Below, one piece after another: positions 58,179 to 64,000 of a stretch of 64,000 bases of DNA. Under the pieces are notes generated by a model that was not told where the DNA came from, made no database searches, and saw only the letters and a list, made by a program, of their open reading frames with translations. How positions within the stretch are numbered: the stretch's first letter is position 1; each line of letters begins with the position of its first letter. The DNA is from Vesta saturnalis (taxonomy: Eukaryota; Arthropoda; Insecta; Coleoptera; Lampyridae): NCBI GenBank assembly GCA_036346205.1, contig JARFJB010001495.1, forward strand, positions 5,442,501-5,506,500, given 5' to 3'. The translations under genes and the position numbers were made by a program.

Positions 58179-58920
58179 TATAAACTCACCAGTAAGTTTG
58201 TTGTGTCAGGAATACTCAAACGTTTTACTTAAATTAACCCCGCTGTTTTAGAATGGACGCGAGACTAATAGTGGAACCAAAATCCTTGTGTTATCTTCAA
58301 GGAGGGTTTCCGTAGCCCAAATGTGTAGTACGTCCTGTTTCGGTAAACGAGTTAACCGTGCATTCACACCGTAGTACGAAAAATCTTCAGATACGGTGAA
58401 GAATTGATGTCAGCGTAAGTCACTCAAGAATAGTAGGTAAGCCAGAACGATGAAAGAGCAATAGAAAACAAACCTAAAGAAAGTTACCAGACAAATACTA
58501 ATTGTAGAAACATTATATATTTAAGCAATAACCTGCAAGAGATAACAAATCGTAAAGAGTATTCACCTCCTGTCTAGATACGAAGGAAATGTGTAATCTT
58601 TAAGAAACCTTTGAAATCCGTAGAACGAAAACTAAGTTATAACTTTAGTATAATTTTAAATATGTATTAGAGAACTAAAACCAGCATAAAGCTGAGTGCA
58701 ACCTTACATTATAACTTTTGTAAAATTACAGAGAAATTTCTCGAATAACGCAGTTCCTTAAAACGCACTTATTACAAAATGGCGTTCTTGTTCGAAAACC
58801 ACAAGAAATCACCTGTTCACCTTTTCCAATCAAAATGTTCCTCTTTATCTCAGATTCTAAATTTGTTGCGTACACGTCAATTATTTTAACCGGTGTTGCC
58901 ACGTTTCCCGGCCTCGTGTA
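58175..58920. other. Unassigned stretch before MULE
   Basis: No gene recognised. The last 50 bp are the left half of the split repeat described at 57537-57625. Confidence 0.4.
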
Positions 58921-58926
58921 GATGCA

Positions 58927-61663
58927 GAGCGGTCTAGTACAACTGGCCGCAGCCGAGTGGCCGCGGCCACTTGGCCGCGGCTGTGTGGCCGCGATGACAA
59001 CTGACCGCCACCCCAACTGGCCGCTCTCCCTACTGGCCGCCAACCTACCTGGAACCAGGTTCTGTTTTAAAAACTGCAGGTTATATTAGTTATTACCTTG
59101 TAAAACAAGTTTTAAAGCATCAATATAAATTAGTAAAACTGTAAAATAACAAATTTTGAAAGAAATTATTCTGCCACATTTTATTATCATATATTACAAG
59201 CTAAATAAACAATACAGCAATTAATCAAATGCATATTACATAATATTAAATATTTAGAAAAATACGAATTTGTTCAACTTATATAAAATTATGAGCAATT
59301 CCTTAAATAATCAACTTTATCCCTGTTATTATAATCACGAACTATTCGCAGAATTCGTTCGTCAGCGTCACGATATTTCTTTAGTTTGATTGGTGGATTT
59401 TGACCCGCAATCAGTTGTTCATAATATAAATCGCGACCTTTTTGAATTGTTTTTATTCCATCAATGAATTTCCAAATAGTCGGGTTGTCCATTCCTAATT
59501 CAATCTGAATGCGTCTATGTGCTGCTTCGGCATGATTGTTTGTTCGGCTGTTCTGGTGTAGGACTCTTGTGTACAAATTCCACATATTATGTGGAAATAA
59601 AGGTTCACGTCTTCTTTGGCCTCTTCGGGCAGGTCTTCCGACGTAATTGTCTTCAAACCAATCCAATAACGGTTGGATATTGAGTGGCAAAAAATCAGAT
59701 AACGCGTCAATTGCATCCTCCAAATCATTAAGAGGCACAAATGCCAGTGCTGTTACCATTTTGCATTTTAACGCAACTTCTGGATCGTGGTTATATTCAT
59801 TTAATAACCCAATTTCTCCAACGTGCTTCTTCATATTTTGCGTTAAATGAAAAAAACATCCTCTGATTTGAATGCCAGGAAAATGAGCCTGAATGCTTCT
59901 GAATGTGGCTATTTCATAATCACAGGAAATAGACGTTGGTTTAAATAGGGGTTCAACCTCCAGTAACATGTCGAAAAACTTATCGTATGTTGCACGTTGT
60001 TTATTTGGCAATAAACCGTAAATGATTGGATGTACTCCCGTTAACTTCTCCGCCAAGATAACAAACACTTGCGAAAACAAATTTGGAGCAATTTTAAATG
60101 TTCCTAGATTCTTGAAATCTTCGCAAATTATCTTGGCGACCGAAAATTAAAATCCGATTAGGATCCTCACTGTCTCCAAGAAGAAAGTTTTCAAAAACGC
60201 CTACAATTTAAACATTACTTTAGAAACACAAACTCATCGATGTTAAATGTGTTAATTGACATTACTGAAACATTGACTACCAAAAAAAAAACATGACAGC
60301 AATATTGTATTATTCATTTTTAACTATGAATACCTACGTAAATTTTATATATTTTTGGAAAGCATACCTGGTTCTGCTTCATATTTTTTATAACGTTCCG
60401 GTATGACTAATGTAGATAAATCCGGTGGATTTGTTGGAGCAGCAAAATGTTCATTTCGCTTTCTTCTTACAACTTTTCGCAAAGCAGTAAAACTTGGAAG
60501 TGACTCTTGACAGGCTTGTGAAATTTCTGTGACACAGTTGTTAATTACTTGTGATGTAGATTCACGGGTTTATATGGCACGAGTTTTGATTTGGGTGATC
60601 ACCTTATCAACTTCTACCTTTACAGCGGATGCTTCGTGTGAGTGGAGGTTAACATTTTTGACGATTTCTCCATTTAAAACATGAACCCTCGCTTTGCAGT
60701 GTCGTCTTCTTTCGCATCGCCAAAATTCCGTTATCCCATCCGTCGAGATTTTATCCCACACATAAGAAAATCCAGTATAAGTAAACTTCTTTTTATCACG
60801 CTGAGACTTAATAATTGCACCTTCCATTTATATTTATTAAATTCAACGCAACACGTATTTTACACAAAATGTGAAACTTCGGAATGAAACAAAACAGACT
60901 GACCACCATTTATAAGAAATAACCGAATCAAACAAATAGAGGGGTTGTATGTAAATCCGCAAATTCTAAATTGTATATATAGATCTAAAAATAGCAAAAC
61001 TGAACAACAATTAAAATTCCATTTGCTAACATTGCCACTCAATTCATTATAATTTTAACAAAAGTAGAATTTCAATCCTTATTTAATTCTTTTGTTCCAG
61101 GGATTAGAATAGTTTAGAACGATTATTTTTAACAATAGAAATATGGAATTTATCTAAATAAACAATAATTTAATGTCTTAATAGTAACATAAAAAAAATA
61201 TTTATTTGTAGTTACTATTAAGATTAACACAGTGTTATAACTAATTTAGGTAATTAAGAAATTTTCGTCGCCTACTATTTTAATAGAATTAAATATTTGT
61301 TGTATTGTTATTAAAACATTAAAGTATTGTTTATTTAAATAAATTAATTGCAAAAATTGAAATATATACATTGTTGAATTCAGAAAAATGTTCTCTTTTT
61401 GAAAATATAAAAAAAAAATTGATGTCGCTATTTAAAAAAAATAATTTTTTTTGTTCACCAAAAATGGCTCAAAATTTACCCTATAATATAGAATACGTAA
61501 TACTCAATAACTTTCAATTTAATTGTTCTTCCTAATGTTATTAGTTTAAAGCAAGCCAAACCACCCTGTATAGGGCTCATGCGGCCAGTTGGATTGGCGG
61601 CCAGTAGGGACGGCGGCCAGTTGGTACCGCGGCTAGTTGGCCGCGGCCAGTAGTCCCATCCCG
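58927..61663 (-). mobile_element. MULE (Mutator-like) element with GC-rich subterminal repeats
   Basis: Flanked by GATGCA on both sides (58921-58926, 61664-61669), matching one copy in the empty-site paralogue. Both ends carry tandem CTGGCCGC / TGGCCGCGGCCA motifs (58940-59040, 61575-61652) in otherwise AT-rich DNA, likely transposase-binding repeats. It holds one minus-strand gene. Confidence 0.85.
59289..60827 (-). pseudogene. MULE transposase with FLYWCH finger
   Basis: N-terminal FLYWCH zinc finger (60827-60660): FTYTGFSYVWDK, FWRCERRRHCKARVH, NLHSHEA. A stop (60570-60572) follows KTRAI. Linker to EAEPG, then a 167-bp GT...AG intron (60201-60367). Exon 2 has VFENFLLGDSEDPNRIL, a frameshift near 60145, then LGTFKIAPNLFSQVFVI, where the family has DGTFK (first catalytic Asp replaced by Leu). 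The rest is open (60080-59289): SCDYEIATFRSI (second Asp), GCFFHLTQNMKKHV (CxxH), and TNNHAEAAHRRI (catalytic Glu). Mutator-family enzymes cut both strands at the TIRs. Dead by one stop, one frameshift and the lost Asp. Confidence 0.85.
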
Positions 61664-62429
61664 GATGCACAGTGTTGCCCAACAACAGGTATAATGAATG
61701 CTTACATTTGAAAACACGTAAGAAGCTAACTTAACACGTTACAGCTTAGTAGAATGGCAACATGGTTAAATGAGAAATAGATAATCTACGAAAACAGTGC
61801 CCTGGAAACAGCTCTAAATTAGGTAGTTTTTAAAAGGAGGCTATTGCTTTTGGCGTTTTCCCTATTTTAGTTATACCGATCGGTCGAATTTTTGCAACTT
61901 ACATTGCGGTAGTTCTGGAAGAAATGACCACATTTGCGTGATTTGGTCTTTTACCTACGTATATTTTAACAAAAGTAATCCAATTATGGCCGATAATAAC
62001 AAATAATCGTTGAACATTTTTTTTATGTTTTAGGCAAAGAAAAAAACTGTATTATTTTTTAAATATACACCGAGAATGGACATATTTGTCAGTTCGTTTT
62101 TATACGTATCACATTAATTATACTTATTTGGCACTAATTAGATTTTGCGTATTTTGCATATTTGGTCAAATACTGCATATTTTGCACTTTTTTTGCATAA
62201 TTTAACATTTTTTTTTCAATTTTTGCGTTGAAACTCAGGTTATTAAATATTTTCGGGACTCTTGTTCAAAGTTAGAAATTTTTATATCCTTTTAAAATAA
62301 TACCTTTAAAAGGTGGTGTCTAACATCGGCATTAATTCAAGTGCTTGTATCAATAAAGCGCAATCGGTTTTAAAGAAATCAGAACTGCGCAATCAATTAG
62401 CATTATAAAAGCACATTATTATTTTGTAA
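61664..62429. other. Right MULE flank and presumed hAT left part
   Basis: After the repeat flank no gene is recognised. 62125-62200 holds several 'gcatattttgcat' motifs like those at the hAT right end. Confidence 0.45.
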
Positions 62430-62823
62430 GCGGGACTATTTGTAAATTGGAAACGGAAGCATTGCCACTTAACGCATCGATAGAACTAGTAAATAATATT
62501 CAAAAATTAATTTATACTGCCCCAGGAAATACTGGCAAAATTATTTCAAATAAATTTAAAGAAATTTTACAAAAAAATAGTGGTTATCAGCTGTTAACTA
62601 AAATTAACAAAATTATGGACGAAACTCGGGAAGATCTGGATGTGAATTAGATTGGTCCATATTAACCGCATTAAAAAATGCACCTATAACGTCTGTAGAC
62701 GTGGAAAGAAGTTTTTCCACCTATAAATATATACTTTCTGATAGACGTCAAAATTTTCTACCAGAAAATATAGAAACGCATATAATAATAAATTGTTTTG
62801 CAAATCAACGCAATGAAGCATAG
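62430..62823 (+). pseudogene. hAT transposase C-terminal dimerisation domain
   Basis: 62447-62650 reads LETEALPLNASIELVNN and YTAPGNTGKIISNKFKEIL; after a one-base shift near 62645 the frame gives DWSILTALKNAPITSVDVER then SFSTYKYILSDRRQNF and ENIETHIIINCF. This is the hAT C-terminal dimerisation region, in which the Glu-Arg-x-Phe-Ser core is conserved. Everything upstream (BED finger, catalytic core) is missing. Confidence 0.8.
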
Positions 62824-62869
62824 GAGTATTAAGTACCTATAATTTAAAATTCATAATATCATATGAAAA

Positions 62870-63042
62870 CAAATTATTTAGATAAGGGGTGGCTACGGTA
62901 AACAAAATCACTGTCTTTGATAAGTTCAGCTTGTTGTTGGTTCTACATGTCAATTAAATGTTCGTTTCGATTTGAATCAATCGTGCAACGTACGTTCAGA
63001 ATTCCAAAGCCACCCTTTATCTAAATAATTTTTGTTCATATG
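62870..63042. mobile_element. 173-bp MITE inside hAT tail
   Basis: Inverted ends CATATGAAAACAAATTATTT...AGGGGTGGCT and CATATGAACAAAAATTATTT...AGGGTGGCT, about 33 bp. No coding capacity. Superfamily not determined. Confidence 0.7.
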
Positions 63043-63139
63043 GTAAGTATATTATATTATTATTAATACGTATTATGTTAATTATGTATTATTTTTTAAC
63101 TAATAGTTTCAATTTTTTATGTAAATACTTTCTTGTAAA

Positions 63140-63321
63140 AGTTTTTTGCATATTATGTATTACATTTTTTTTTATTAAAGATGTAAAAATCACATTTTTT
63201 ATTGGTAGTTTATTTTGCATATTTCGAAAAAATAATACATATTTTCTACATATTTTACAATTTTTAAGTGCATATATATGCACATATTTTGGCATTTTAT
63301 AATGCATAAAATCCGCTCTCT
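63140..63321. mobile_element. hAT right terminal region
   Basis: Multiple TGCATATT/ATATGCAC motifs and the end 'gagagcggattttatgcatt' (minus), a hAT-like terminus. Mirrors motifs at 62125-62200. Confidence 0.55.
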
Positions 63322-64000
63322 ATTTATGACTAGACGTCTTTGGATGCTTCAGTAATCCATTGAATAATTTTTTTATTTCTTGCGTCGGGAGTTATAAAAT
63401 CACTGGTTTTTGCGGACTAGTGACTTATCATTCTACTTGTTTCGTGCTTTAACCAAACAAAAAGCTTTCCTGAAAAAATTATCGATTAAAATTTGAGTAC
63501 ATCTGGTATACCTATGACTATTCAACTCACTTTCTACATGTCAACTATCAACCAACTACGATTTAGTATTTTTTGTATTTGGACCAATCAGAGCACAATT
63601 GTGCGACAACTCCGTTAGCGGAATATTCCCGATTATTTCCCTTGTCTGTCAAATTTGAATGTTTGACCAATCGCGTGCTTGGCAACTGCTTTGATATGAC
63701 CAATCAAAACAAAATAAGGCGACTATTCACCTTGGTGCTAAATAGACGACTATTTTTATCAGCCTGCTCAGTGGTCACCGACAGGACGGTATTCAACAAC
63801 AAAGAATCTATCAGAAAATTTCAATTTTTTAACATATAATAACTGTATTTTTAATTGTAAGTAGAGGAATAATGTAACATTGATTGTTAGTATTAGTTGT
63901 TGTTTAATAAATACGTATTTACTTATTAATTTATTAGTTCATACAATATCCTTTCTCTGTGTTTTTTCCTTATACACATTCTTGGCTCAGGAAATAATCT
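63322..64000 (+). promoter_or_regulatory. CCAAT-box cluster (possible promoter) and flank
   Basis: Three ACCAATC motifs lie within about 120 bp (63583, 63664, 63699). The 88-codon frame 63573-63839 over them has no domain. It may be a promoter of a gene to the right or a chance cluster. No tRNA or repeat seen. Confidence 0.3.

Overview
The window reads as a gene-poor, AT-rich arthropod (most likely insect) chromosome segment made almost entirely of nested, decayed mobile elements. I see no convincing host gene. The lineage call rests on the element mix: many Tc1/mariner-superfamily transposases with the arthropod-typical N-terminal helix-turn-helix (DUF4817-like), Penelope-like retroelements with GIY-YIG ends, a FLYWCH/MULE element, a copia remnant, short splice-like introns and long (TA)n tracts. 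The exact order cannot be fixed from this sequence.

Layout. 0-12 kb: a tyrosine-recombinase pseudogene (1543-2744) beside an 8.3 kb inverted repeat (arms 2814-6310 and 7555-11089) around a (TGCG)n core. Each arm carries a broken adenovirus/Polinton-type cysteine-protease fragment. Stem-loops with related loops sit just outside both ends (1213-1296 and 11234-11322). A shared 17-nt outer block suggests two inverted copies of one element, only the left keeping the recombinase. This is the most unusual part of the window. 14-23 kb: a copia remnant split at one TA by two adjacent TIR elements (15034-20464 and 20467-22083); the first holds a SINE-like block and further nested mariner-type copies. 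23-24.5 kb: another mariner-type copy. 24.8-26 kb: a Penelope fragment. 26.5-27 kb: GT-rich satellite.

27.8-31.7 kb: a second Penelope element bounded by about 190-bp inverted repeats with a hammerhead-like core, interrupted by a tRNA-like insertion with an 11-nt target duplication and by an unclassified insert. 32.7-36.7 kb: LINE ORF1 and ORF2 remnants, split by a mariner-type element. 38-48 kb: fragments of the same Penelope terminal repeat, an AC/CG-rich satellite, a SAP plus SGNH-like remnant, and a 4.2 kb TIR element of a family I cannot place in a named superfamily (41768-45974), itself carrying a 1.1 kb long-TIR element.

48-56.6 kb: several mariner-type copies, one nested in another (53542-55174 inside 51712-56625), with a tRNA-Thr-like unit. 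58.9-61.7 kb: a MULE with GC-rich subterminal repeats, whose empty-site paralogue lies 1.3 kb away. 62-63.3 kb: a hAT tail carrying a 173-bp MITE. The last 0.7 kb has a CCAAT-box cluster.

Almost every coding region carries stops, frameshifts or deletions, so the genes act here as fossils. The informative signals are structural: palindromes, nested order, target duplications, and (TA)n tracts abutting transposon ends.
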